A stretch of 64,000 nucleotides of DNA, taken from the NCBI RefSeq assembly GCF_963675585.1, contig NZ_OY776413.1:248001-312000 (forward strand). The letters run 5' to 3'. Below the pieces are notes generated by a model, which was not told the origin of the DNA, did no database searches, and saw only the letters and a program-made list of their open reading frames with translations. The translations under genes and the position numbers were made by a program. The DNA comes from an uncultured Draconibacterium sp. Lineage in GTDB: Bacteria > Bacteroidota > Bacteroidia > Bacteroidales > Prolixibacteraceae. Below are positions 37,435 to 47,500 of this stretch, one piece after another. The stretch's first letter is position 1, and each line of letters begins with the position of its first letter.

Positions 37435-37458
37435 CTCTAATCTAATCAAACTAACTAT

Positions 37459-38961
37459 TTAATATCCTTCCCTTTGGTCCAAAGCCGGGTTGGCATCAAC
37501 CTCTGCCAATGGATATGGGAAGTAAACTTGTTCAGGAGATGTAGATAAACCCCGATCAGCAGCATATTCCAGGAATTTTCCGTGGCGAATAAGATCCTCG
37601 CGGCGTTTTCCTTCGGCAAAGAATTCCCAACCACGTTCATCCAAAATCAAATCTCTGAAACTGGCCTTATCGCCAACATCGCCCAGCGTGTAAGCTGTAA
37701 CTTTTGCCCTGATTCTGACTTCATTCACCAAATCAACCGACTCCTGCGTTGGTCCGTTTATTTCATTCAGAGCTTCAGCCCTGCATAGTAAAATATCGGC
37801 GTAGCGGATATACGGAACATCGCAACCACTAAAATTACCTGTTTGCGCGTTGTCGAAATATTTCAAACTACGGCTGTTGTGCGTATTTGCAGTTCTAAGA
37901 TTTACAAGTGCACCACCTGCGTTGTAATACGTTTCTATAATTGCCTGTTTACGGGCGTCGTTCGGATCAAACGAATCAACAAATCCATCGCGAATGCTAA
38001 ATTGTGTTGGCCAGTTTGCCATTCCCACAATCCACTCAAATTCAGGAATATTATCCGATGTTCTGAATCCCGGAGGGAAAGCACCATTTTGATAATCGTT
38101 ATTGTAACCACCGCTTTCATTTTTAAGCGACCAGGTCACGATCATTTCCTTGTTGGCAGGATTTGTTTGCGGTTCATTCTCCACAAAAAAGGCTGCTCTG
38201 TATTCCGGGAACAATTCGTAGTAGTTTAAATCCATAACATCCTGAGTTGCCTCAACTACTTTGCTCCATTGTTTTGTGTTCATTAAAAACTTTGTTAACG
38301 CAGCATAAGCATGTCCCTTTGTGGCTCTTCCAACCTGTGCTTGTTCAGCAGGATCCAACAAATCCTGGGCAGCCGCATTTAGTTCTGTTTCAACAAAACT
38401 CCTGAATTCTTCTTCTGTTGGTAATCCAAGTTCTTTTGGCTGAACAGTAAGATCGCTGGTTGTACGTAACGGAACCGGTCCAAAATATTTATACATGTAG
38501 GCATAACAGTACGCACGAATATAGCGAGCTTCGGCAGTAACCATTTTTTTGAATCCCTCTTCAACTTCCGAATTATCAATGTTATCAAGCAAAGTATTTG
38601 CATTTCGGATTGCCGTGTACGGACGTGTCCAGAATATACCATCGAGGTGGTTTGTTGAAGCATCCCAGTTAAAATTCATAAACGGTTTCATTTCCCGTTC
38701 AACAGCACCAATACGTACCATTCCAACATCGGTAGTAACTTCGTTTATAAGAATATCGGTTCGAACGCCCGAACCCGGCGTATAATTATTATAAGCAGAG
38801 AATAATAATGCTTCTATTCCAGCTTCATTCTGTAATGCATTACCGGGTGCAAACTCAGCCACTGGATACATTTCCAGTTGGTTTTCGCATGAAACAAGTG
38901 CACTTAGTATGAGCAATGTTCCGAATATTTTTTTGAATATATTTTTCTTCATTTTAGCCAT
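37459..38961 (-). CDS. SusD/RagB family glycan-binding lipoprotein (pair 2)
   Basis: A 500-residue lipoprotein (lipobox LVSC, Cys25). The SusD-like N-terminal domain (GNALQNEAGIEALLFSAYNNY, TAEARYIRAYCYAYMYKYFGPVPL) and the RagB/SusD C-terminal region (CDVPYIRYADILLCRAEALNEINGPTQES, DERGWEFFAEGKRREDLIRHGKF) are intact. It starts 2 bp after the susC-2 stop codon. An ATG three codons downstream is an alternative start. It is clearly related to SusD-1 but not a close copy, so the two pairs probably take up different fragments. Confidence 0.96.
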   Translation of the reverse strand: MAKMKKNIFKKIFGTLLILSALVSCENQLEMYPVAEFAPGNALQNEAGIEALLFSAYNNYTPGSGVRTDILINEVTTDVGMVRIGAVEREMKPFMNFNWDASTNHLDGIFWTRPYTAIRNANTLLDNIDNSEVEEGFKKMVTAEARYIRAYCYAYMYKYFGPVPLRTTSDLTVQPKELGLPTEEEFRSFVETELNAAAQDLLDPAEQAQVGRATKGHAYAALTKFLMNTKQWSKVVEATQDVMDLNYYELFPEYRAAFFVENEPQTNPANKEMIVTWSLKNESGGYNNDYQNGAFPPGFRTSDNIPEFEWIVGMANWPTQFSIRDGFVDSFDPNDARKQAIIETYYNAGGALVNLRTANTHNSRSLKYFDNAQTGNFSGCDVPYIRYADILLCRAEALNEINGPTQESVDLVNEVRIRAKVTAYTLGDVGDKASFRDLILDERGWEFFAEGKRREDLIRHGKFLEYAADRGLSTSPEQVYFPYPLAEVDANPALDQREGY

Positions 38962-38963
38962 TT

Positions 38964-41900
38964 TTAGAATTCAACATTTAAACCTATTAAGTAGGTACGT
39001 GGGATAGGATACGCATTAAAATCGACTGCAAGCGTGTTGCTTCCGCTGGCGTTTGATGCCGGATCGGTTCCCATGTAATCGGTAATTGTGAATAGATTTT
39101 GAGCAGTTACATAAACCGAAAGTTTATTCAGGAAACTGATATTTTCAACTGCAACATTGTAAGCTAAGCGTACCGATTGTAAACGAATGTACGACGCATC
39201 TTCAACGGTTATTGAGTTGATCAGTGCTGAGGTACCTCCCGATGCAAGCGGATTTACGTACGATGGATATTGGTTTGATGGATTTTCAGGTGTCCAACGG
39301 TTTAAAAGCGGCTCGGCAATACGGTTTTGTCTGAAGTTATTCGGGAACATCGAATTAGCCAGGTTGCCATTTAGTTTATCCATTCCCTGAACTCCCTGCA
39401 TTACAATATCAAGCGAGAAGTTTTTGTATTGCAGGTTACTTGTCAATCCCCAGGTGAATTCAGGAATTGGATTACCAATGATGGTGCGGTCGTCGCCGTT
39501 AATCGTTCCATCTTCATTTATATCTCTGAATTTTATGTCTCCCGGCTGCACATTATCAGTAGTTACACTAAAATCATCGTCTGTTTGCCAAATACCGTCA
39601 ACAATATATCCGTAGTACGAATTCAAAGCTTCACCCGGTGTAATAATTGCGAAATCAGGAAGTTGCGAAAGACCACCGTGAATAATATCTCCGCGGTCAC
39701 CAATATTTAACACTTCGTTTTTAAGTGTAGAGAAGTTACCTGAAAGGTTCCAGTATAAATCGTTCGAACGAATTACATCGTAACTCAATGTCAATTCAAA
39801 TCCCTGGTTACGCACACCTCCCATATTCTGAACCTGTCCGGTAAAACCGGTATTCATTGGTTGTGGAATACTAACTAAAAGGTCGGTAGTTTCTTTGTTG
39901 AAGTAATCGAACGATCCGGTTAACCTGCCTTCCCATAAACCAAAATCGAATCCGGCATCAATTTGTACTGCTTTCTCCCAGGTCAAATCAGGATTTGAAA
40001 TCCGGGATGGAGCAATTGTACTATAAAAACTGTCGCCAAACAGTACCTGATTACCAGCTGAGAATGTTTGATAAGTCAACTCATTCCCGATTGAGGCATT
40101 ACCCGTGCTACCAATACTGAATCTTGGTTTTAGTTCAGAAATCCAACCGACATTCCCCATAAAATCTTCTTTGTGCATTTTCCATGCAATAGCTGCCGAT
40201 GGGAAATAACCAAATTTATTGTTTTCACCAAATCGCGATGAACCATCAGCCCTAAACGATGCAGTTAAAAGATACTTATCCATTAGCGAATAATTTACCC
40301 TTGCCAGGTACGAAATAAATTTAGCCTGCGTACGGCCACTTCCCAGATTATTTAAAAGCGGGTCGCCTGAGCCAATTGCATTGGTTTCCAAATCAGGTAG
40401 TGCAAATCCACGGGCATCACCTGCAAATGTTTTTGTTTGAAAATATTCGTAGGTAGTACCAAGCACACCGCTTAAATTACTTTGTCCAAGTTTCTTGTTA
40501 AAATTCAAAGTTCCTTCAGCAGAAACATAGTCTTTTCTACCTGTTTGAATAGATGCAATACCACCGGTACCTGCTCCCGATACTGTAAACGGCTGAATGA
40601 AAATATCTCTTCGTACATCCTGTACATCGCCACCAAGTTTTACCTGCGCCGATAGTTCCGGAATAAAAAAGTACTCGAGAAAAGTATTTCCGAAAAAACG
40701 GAAAGTTTCGGCAAATGCATCTTCACCGTCCAAAATTGCCAGCGGATTGTCGCCAACAAAAAAGTCAGATTTCCGGTAACTTCCATCTGCGGTATACGGA
40801 GCAATTACCGGATCGTAATTTACTGCGGTATAAATTGCCCCACCATTTTCGTTAATTCCCAAACCTGTTGATGCAAAATCATCGTAAATATAAGAGGCAT
40901 TCAGATTTACACCTGCTCTCATTTTTCCTTTGTCATCGTAATTCAGGTTAATGCGTGTATTAAAACGCTCCATTCCTGAGCCTTTTACCAAACCTTCCTG
41001 CTCGTAATAGTTTATTGAAGAGAAATAGGTAAGATTTTCAGCACCACCCGACATGGTAACATTGTGATTCTGAATCTTTGCTGTTCTGTAAATCAGATCC
41101 TGCCAATCGGTTCCGCCACCTTCAATTTCATTAATTCGTTGCAGCTCGTCGCCACCACCCAAATCAATAATTGAATTCAGTACTTCTTTGTACTGTGTTG
41201 CAGTTAAAACATCCATCGGTTTGTAAACCTGCTGCATTCCGTAATAGCCATCGTATCCAACTTTGAGTTTACCTTTTGTTCCCTTTTTGGTAGTAATAAT
41301 AACAACACCATTCGATCCTCTCGAACCATAAATTGCAGTTGCCGAAGCATCTTTTAAAACTTCGAGCGAGGCAATGTCCGATGGATTTAACGAGTTCAAC
41401 GGGTTTCTTGGATTCTGGTTTCCGGTAAAACCAACACCACCGGTTCCGGCAACACTACCGTTATTCACAATCACACCGTCAACAACATAAAGTGGTTCGT
41501 TACCTGCCTGGATCGATCCCGATCCACGGATGCTGATACTTAAACCACCACCTGGCTCGTTACTTTTCTGCGAAATCTGAACACCAGCAACACGACCTTG
41601 CAAAGCCTGTTCAACCGATGCATTGGCTCCAGGATTTAAATCTTCAGCTTTTACCGATGTTACAGATCCGGTAAGGTCGCTCTTTTTTACCGTACCATAA
41701 CCAATAACAACAACCTGCTCCAACTCTTCAATATCCTGTTTTAAAACAATATTAACGGTTGACTGCCCGTTTACCGGTACTGTTTGTTTTAAATAACCTA
41801 TAAAACTGAACACCAGGTTTGCATTTGCAGGAGCACTTATTGAGTACTCACCCTCAAAATTCGTTGTAGTTCCCTGGGTAGTTCCCTCAACAACAATAGT

Positions 41901-42017
41901 TACACCGGGAAGTGCTTCGCCGGTATCGCCTTTTACCACACCTGTAACATTATTCTGTGCAAATAACGTAATCGGGAGGATAAACAAGACTAGAAATAAT
42001 AATTTAAGCTTGTTCAT
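38964..42017 (-). CDS. SusC/RagA TonB-dependent transporter (pair 2, no STN domain)
   Basis: A 1017-residue outer-membrane transporter. Signal peptide ends near TLFAQ (21). The carboxypeptidase-regulatory-like domain is at about 23-100, the plug at about 110-230 (IGYGTVKKSDLTGSV, VLKDASATAIYGSRGSNGVV), then the barrel to a terminal FLIGLNVEF-like strand. Unlike SusC-1 it starts directly with the regulatory-like domain and has no STN domain. It therefore should not signal to FecR and is more likely controlled by the nearby HTCS. It is followed immediately by susD-2. Confidence 0.96.
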   Translation of the reverse strand: MNKLKLLFLVLFILPITLFAQNNVTGVVKGDTGEALPGVTIVVEGTTQGTTTNFEGEYSISAPANANLVFSFIGYLKQTVPVNGQSTVNIVLKQDIEELEQVVVIGYGTVKKSDLTGSVTSVKAEDLNPGANASVEQALQGRVAGVQISQKSNEPGGGLSISIRGSGSIQAGNEPLYVVDGVIVNNGSVAGTGGVGFTGNQNPRNPLNSLNPSDIASLEVLKDASATAIYGSRGSNGVVIITTKKGTKGKLKVGYDGYYGMQQVYKPMDVLTATQYKEVLNSIIDLGGGDELQRINEIEGGGTDWQDLIYRTAKIQNHNVTMSGGAENLTYFSSINYYEQEGLVKGSGMERFNTRINLNYDDKGKMRAGVNLNASYIYDDFASTGLGINENGGAIYTAVNYDPVIAPYTADGSYRKSDFFVGDNPLAILDGEDAFAETFRFFGNTFLEYFFIPELSAQVKLGGDVQDVRRDIFIQPFTVSGAGTGGIASIQTGRKDYVSAEGTLNFNKKLGQSNLSGVLGTTYEYFQTKTFAGDARGFALPDLETNAIGSGDPLLNNLGSGRTQAKFISYLARVNYSLMDKYLLTASFRADGSSRFGENNKFGYFPSAAIAWKMHKEDFMGNVGWISELKPRFSIGSTGNASIGNELTYQTFSAGNQVLFGDSFYSTIAPSRISNPDLTWEKAVQIDAGFDFGLWEGRLTGSFDYFNKETTDLLVSIPQPMNTGFTGQVQNMGGVRNQGFELTLSYDVIRSNDLYWNLSGNFSTLKNEVLNIGDRGDIIHGGLSQLPDFAIITPGEALNSYYGYIVDGIWQTDDDFSVTTDNVQPGDIKFRDINEDGTINGDDRTIIGNPIPEFTWGLTSNLQYKNFSLDIVMQGVQGMDKLNGNLANSMFPNNFRQNRIAEPLLNRWTPENPSNQYPSYVNPLASGGTSALINSITVEDASYIRLQSVRLAYNVAVENISFLNKLSVYVTAQNLFTITDYMGTDPASNASGSNTLAVDFNAYPIPRTYLIGLNVEF

Positions 42018-42115
42018 AAATCTGATTAATTTAGTTTATACAATAGTAATTTCTCTCTTATTTTATCTTCTTGAAAATGATTCATAAAAACAGGAATCTG
42101 ATTCAAACAGAATTT

Positions 42116-44446
42116 TCAATCTTTAATAACCACCTGAAATCCAGCATCAATTGTTTTTGTAGTGGTATCGAAGTCCTTAAACCTTCTTTCTCCTGTATAA
42201 TCGATTGGGAAGGCATTTTTCAGTGTCCCCATTCCCCTCGCTTTGGAGGCTTTTTGTATTCTGAAATCGCCTTTGCCGGGATTTACAAAAAGTGGATCGC
42301 CATCCTGGTTCCCTGAAGCCCAGTTTGTGGGATTTATCTCCTTTACCGTCTTAAAATCGTTGGCTTTGTACGAATATCTGCAAAGGCTAAGCGTTCGATT
42401 TTTATAAAAAAGATTGTTTTGAATTTCGGTCCATTGTTGCTTGTGTGCCGAAGTTGGATCGGCACCTTCGAAGGCATCGGCAACAAAAAGTGCTGCACCA
42501 TAATTATTTTCAAAAATTGAATTAATAATGCGACTCTGTGCCGGTACCCGCCCCAACTGGGCAACAGCAGCACCTTTCGACATACCTCGGTTGTTTACTA
42601 CGGTGCATTGGCTCATTAATAAAGTCGCCCCACCGTTCAATACAATGTTACCACCTTCGAGCATGGTAAAGTTGTTGTTTAGCAAACAGTTGATAAAACG
42701 TAGGGTTCCGGTTTGTTTTTGGTCGGTAACAAACCATGCAATTCCACCGTTGGCCTGCGCCTTATTCCGGCTGATGTTGCAATTGTAAAAGCGCGTATGA
42801 TAGCCATTGTCGGCATTACAATCTACGTAAACTGCCCCGCCATTTATATTTGCTTCGTTATTTATTATGTCGCAACCAACAAACAGAGGGCTGGCTCCAT
42901 TCGATACATAAATACCGGCACCGTTGTTCGATGCATAATTATCGGAGATGGTACAGTTTACAAACCGAACCGACTCTCCTCCGTTCTCCAGCCAGATTCC
43001 GGCACCGTTACCATTTGCTTTTTCGCCCGTATTTTTTCCACCGCTAATGTTTAGCCCGTCAATTCGGATGTATTCTGAATTTAATACCGAAAGTACATGC
43101 GGAGTTTTTCGTTCTCCGTCAAGTTTTGTGATTGCTAATGTATTTCTTTCCGAAAGGGCTTTTTCATTGCCTTTGAAACCACCATAAATGTAAAGTGCCG
43201 TTTTTCCATCAATTTGAAGTGAGTTTCCGTAACTGCCTTCGGCCACCCAAATCTGAGTTTCCGGAGTAGCAGCGTCAACCGCCTTTTGCAAGGAAGTAAA
43301 TGCCGATTCCCATGATTTTCCATCTGTGTTATTCCCATTTTCGGCAACATAAATTACGGGCATATTTTCTTTTGCCGACGATGAATACGGAATATGCGGA
43401 ACGAGACGATTCTGTGCATTCATTTTCATTTGAACCAGGGCTGCATTCTCGCGCCACTGGGCAGCGGCCTCATCGTTACCAAACATGGTTGCCCAGGTGT
43501 TTCCGTCAAAATCATCGAAAATCATATTGTGACCACCGTGCGGAATAGCAATGTATGCTTCAGAATATGGGCCGGTAATATTTTCTGCCATGGCAATCAT
43601 ACAATCGTAGCGGCCATCGGCAGTACGTCGGTTAACGTCAGTATTTCCAAAAACATGGCCTTTTTTAGGACTTTCGCAGTTCCATTCTGCAGCCATCAAA
43701 TAGTAAATTCCGTTTTTGTAGTACATGTTCACACCTTCGTAGCCTACTTCTTTACCGCTTGCATCTTTTGGGAAAACCGGTGGTTTGTTATCAGCAAATC
43801 CCATCATATCGGGTTTTAGCTTTTTCATATTCCCGGGTCCCCAGATGTACCAAACCGTACCATTAACATCTTTAAACAGGGTGGCGTCGATACCTTTTAC
43901 CATGGCGCCGTCCTTCTTCACATCTTCGTATGGGCCTTCGGGTTTTCCGCTAACACTTTTTAGCAAACCCGATCCGTAACCGCCACTAACCGAATAAGTA
44001 ATCCAGAAATTATTGTTGATATAATGAATTTCAGGCGCCCAGACTCCCCGGATCATCCGTCCATTATTTATTTTAATTTTTCGCTGAGCTTCGTTGCTGG
44101 CATCTTTATCGAAAGTCCAAACAAAACCGTTTTCACCAATCATTTGCCAGTCTTTTAAATCAGACGATTCCCAAGCACGAATTCCTTCTGCTACTCCCCA
44201 GTTGTCGTCGGTGGTTCCGGTAAGATAATATTTGCCTCCCGGTGCTTTACAAACCGCAACATCGCGCAGGTGATATTTAAAGAGTGGTGAAATATTTGGC
44301 ATGGGCGGCTCAATGCTGTCGATGGCATTTTCGAATAGGGCCGATACTTTAGGATTTAATGTCTGGCTTTTTAATTCTCCGTTTCCAAAAACCAATAAAA
44401 ATAAGATCAGAAATAGGCTTGATTCAATTCGTTGCATAAGTTTCAA
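42116..44446 (-). CDS. GH43-like propeller fused to a right-handed beta-helix domain
   Basis: A 776-residue exported protein (signal peptide to about residue 28). Residues about 55-350 form a GH43-like propeller with Asp62 (LRDVAVC), Asp187 (KGIDATLF) and Glu237 (GYEGVNMYY) in the expected base, modulator and acid positions. Residues about 370-750 form a parallel beta-helix with repeated short rungs (FVNCTISDNYASNNGAGIYV, FVGCDIINNEANINGGAVYV, FYNCNISRNKAQANGG), like pectate-lyase-fold or adhesin domains. Whether the helix is catalytic or only binds the glycan is not clear. It lies between the HTCS gene and susC-2 and is probably one of the first enzymes induced. Confidence 0.8.
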   Translation of the reverse strand: MKLMQRIESSLFLILFLLVFGNGELKSQTLNPKVSALFENAIDSIEPPMPNISPLFKYHLRDVAVCKAPGGKYYLTGTTDDNWGVAEGIRAWESSDLKDWQMIGENGFVWTFDKDASNEAQRKIKINNGRMIRGVWAPEIHYINNNFWITYSVSGGYGSGLLKSVSGKPEGPYEDVKKDGAMVKGIDATLFKDVNGTVWYIWGPGNMKKLKPDMMGFADNKPPVFPKDASGKEVGYEGVNMYYKNGIYYLMAAEWNCESPKKGHVFGNTDVNRRTADGRYDCMIAMAENITGPYSEAYIAIPHGGHNMIFDDFDGNTWATMFGNDEAAAQWRENAALVQMKMNAQNRLVPHIPYSSSAKENMPVIYVAENGNNTDGKSWESAFTSLQKAVDAATPETQIWVAEGSYGNSLQIDGKTALYIYGGFKGNEKALSERNTLAITKLDGERKTPHVLSVLNSEYIRIDGLNISGGKNTGEKANGNGAGIWLENGGESVRFVNCTISDNYASNNGAGIYVSNGASPLFVGCDIINNEANINGGAVYVDCNADNGYHTRFYNCNISRNKAQANGGIAWFVTDQKQTGTLRFINCLLNNNFTMLEGGNIVLNGGATLLMSQCTVVNNRGMSKGAAVAQLGRVPAQSRIINSIFENNYGAALFVADAFEGADPTSAHKQQWTEIQNNLFYKNRTLSLCRYSYKANDFKTVKEINPTNWASGNQDGDPLFVNPGKGDFRIQKASKARGMGTLKNAFPIDYTGERRFKDFDTTTKTIDAGFQVVIKD

Positions 44447-44536
44447 ATGTTTGATGCAAGAATCGGAAATTATGGGTTTGAGATTCTGGAAATTGAGTTA
44501 AAAAACAAGGAAAATGAGAAAGGCCAAATACACGAA

Positions 44537-47500
44537 TCAATTCATATTCAAGCCCTTAATCGTTTCAAGCAATTCTTTTCGATAAACTGTTGGCGTTTTT
44601 TTGTACACCTTTTTGAATACTTTGCTGAAATAATTTGGATCGGTGAAACCAACCTCGTAAGCAATATCGGAAATGTTACGATTGGAATCGGCCATTAATT
44701 CAATTGCCTTTTTAAAACGAAGCGACTGAATATAGTCGGAGCCGGACATGTTGAGTAGTTTTTTCAATTTCAGGTAAACCAGGGTTTTGCTCATGCCCAA
44801 TTGTTTGGCGAGCTCTTCCGTATTCAAGGTTTCACTTTCAATATTCTCATTAATAATCGTTGATACTTTCTCAATAAAGTCTTTGTCTTTATCCTGGAAG
44901 TTCAGTTTTTCGAGGTCGATGTGTGCCCCTGAAACCACCTTCTCTTTTAGCTTTTTACGTATCTCTATAAAATTACGCACATGCAAATCCAGCTCATTTA
45001 AATCGAAAGGTTTACGCACATAAGCTTCAGCGCCTGCCTGCAGACCGGCAATTTTATCTTCGTGGGTAGTTTTTGCGGTTAGTAAAATTACGGCAATGTG
45101 GCTGGTGGCTTCGTCTTCCTTAATCTTTTTACAAAACTCAATGCCATCCATCTCGGGCATCATCACATCGCTTATAATAATATCGGGCTCTTCATCTTTT
45201 ACAATTTTCAATGCTTCTACCCCGTTTTGTGCACAACTCACTTCAAAATTTTTCGAATAATGCTCAATTAAAACTTCTGCCAAATCAATGGTATCCTCCA
45301 CAATCAAAAGCTTAAATTCTCTTTCATCTTCTGTTCTTTCTTTCACTGCCAATGACTTCGAGCTAATTTCCGATATGCTTTCCAAATCGAAATTACGCCT
45401 GATCGTTTCATTGTTATTTTCGAGCTTGATGTTTGAAATTCCTTTGTATTCAAGCGGCAACTGAATAATAAAACGGGTTTCTTCATTCATTATGCTTGAA
45501 ACTTCAATGGTTCCATGAAGGTATTCCACCAAACTTTTCACCAGTGTGAGACCAATTCCTGTGCCACTTTTTTGTTCGTTGTGCTGGTAATTCACATAAA
45601 AAGGCGTAAACAAATTTTGCTTCTCTTGTTCCGAAATACCTTTTCCTGTATTCGAAATACAAATTTCCAAATGCTTTTGTTCCTCGCCTGAAACTTCATC
45701 TGCAATTTTTGCTTCACAAACTATCTTCCCATGAATTGGCGTATGTTTCAGCGCATTGGACATCAGGTTGGCAATAATCTTTTCAATTTTATCAGGATCG
45801 AACCAGTACTCGTATTCTGCACGACTGGCTTTAAATTCAAAATTCACCCTGTACTGATCGAAAAGAGGAGTGAATACCAAACATGTTTCGCGCAGAAAAC
45901 TGATAATATCGCCTTTTTGTACCACAAGTTTGGCATGTTTTGTCTCAATTTTCCGAAAATCCATTAACTGGTTAAACAAAAAAGAAAGTCGCTTCGAACT
46001 TCTGCCCAATCGTTGAAAACGTTGTTGCAGGTCATCAGAAATATCTTTTTCACCAAACAGCTGGTCGATACTCGAAATAATTATGGAAAGCGGGGTTTTA
46101 AACTCGTGCGAAATGTAGGTATAGAAATTCAGACGTTGCTGGTTTAGTTCTTTGATTTTTTCCTTCTCCATTCGCTCCAGATTCAGCGCAGCTTTTTCTT
46201 TTTCTTTGTCGATGGTAATTTTCCGGTACAAAAGAAAAATTCCAACAACTAAAATAAAGTAAAATATAAAAGCCCCGGTTGACAAATAAAATGGCGGATG
46301 AATACGAATGACAAGGCTTTTTGTGTTGGCACTTTCCACACCATCATTGTTTTCGGCTTTTAAATGAAACACGTATTTCCCAGGCAATAAATTGGTATAA
46401 TTCGCACTGGTTTTATTCCCCATTTCATTCCAGTCATTATCAAAACCTTCCAGATAATAGTAAAATTTATTGTTGCCAGCCGAAATGTGATTCACCGCCA
46501 CAAAGTCAATCGAAAATGCTTTTTGCGCATAACTTAAAACAATCTTTTCTGTTTTATCAACCGGTTGGGTCAGTATGCCTTTTTCTGTTACACGAACACT
46601 TTCGTTGGCCAATTTAAAATCGGTAAAAATCAGCTCCGGTTTTATTTTATTATCAATAATTTCGGAAGGATTAAAATAGGTTAATCCATCAACATGTCCG
46701 AAATAAAGCGTACCGTCGGAATCTTTATAATACGATCCAAAATTGAACTGCATTTCCGATAAACCGTCGTTTCTGTTATAGTTTCTGAAATCATGTGTTT
46801 GAGGATTGTATTTCGATAATCCCTGGTTGGTACTCAGCCAAATGTGCTTGCCCGAGTCCTCCAAAATACCATAAACAGTATTGTTTGGCAAACCGTTTGC
46901 CATGCTCAACTGCTCAAAAGCATTTTTCTCCGGATCGTAAATATTTACACCTCCGTCAACCGTTCCAAACCATATTTTTCCGGTACTGACTTCGTTTACT
47001 GCTATTATTTTATTGGTCGATAAAAACTCCGATCCCCGGTAAAAGTTTATCGAATCCGCTTCCTCATTGAGGCGAGCAATGCCACCATGCCGGATACAAA
47101 ACCACATATTTCCGCGGCTATCTTCCAGAATGTTGTAGATAAACAGGTGCCCTAATCCATCTTGTTTTACTGGCGTTAATTGCTCATTTACAGAATCATA
47201 CAAATACACCCCCTGGCGTGTACCTACCCAAATGTTCTTTTTCGAATCCTGATAAATACAATACACTGAATTATCGATTATGCTGTATTTTACATCAGGC
47301 TGAATGGAAATATTTTTAAATTTTCCGGTTTTCGGATTAAAAATATCGATACCGGTCATAAAATGTCCAAACAAAATATTCCCGTTTTCATCCTCACAAA
47401 TGGCATGTATATTATTCGAACTTAAACTGTTATTTTCCTGGTGCTGATAATAATTCAGAATCTCCTTTTTTTCGGTATCAAATGTGCAAACTCCGCCATC

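Noticed and set aside
42713-43054. Plus-strand open frames opposite the GH43/beta-helix gene
   Set aside because: The regular rung repeats of the beta-helix on the minus strand create long shadow frames on the other strand.
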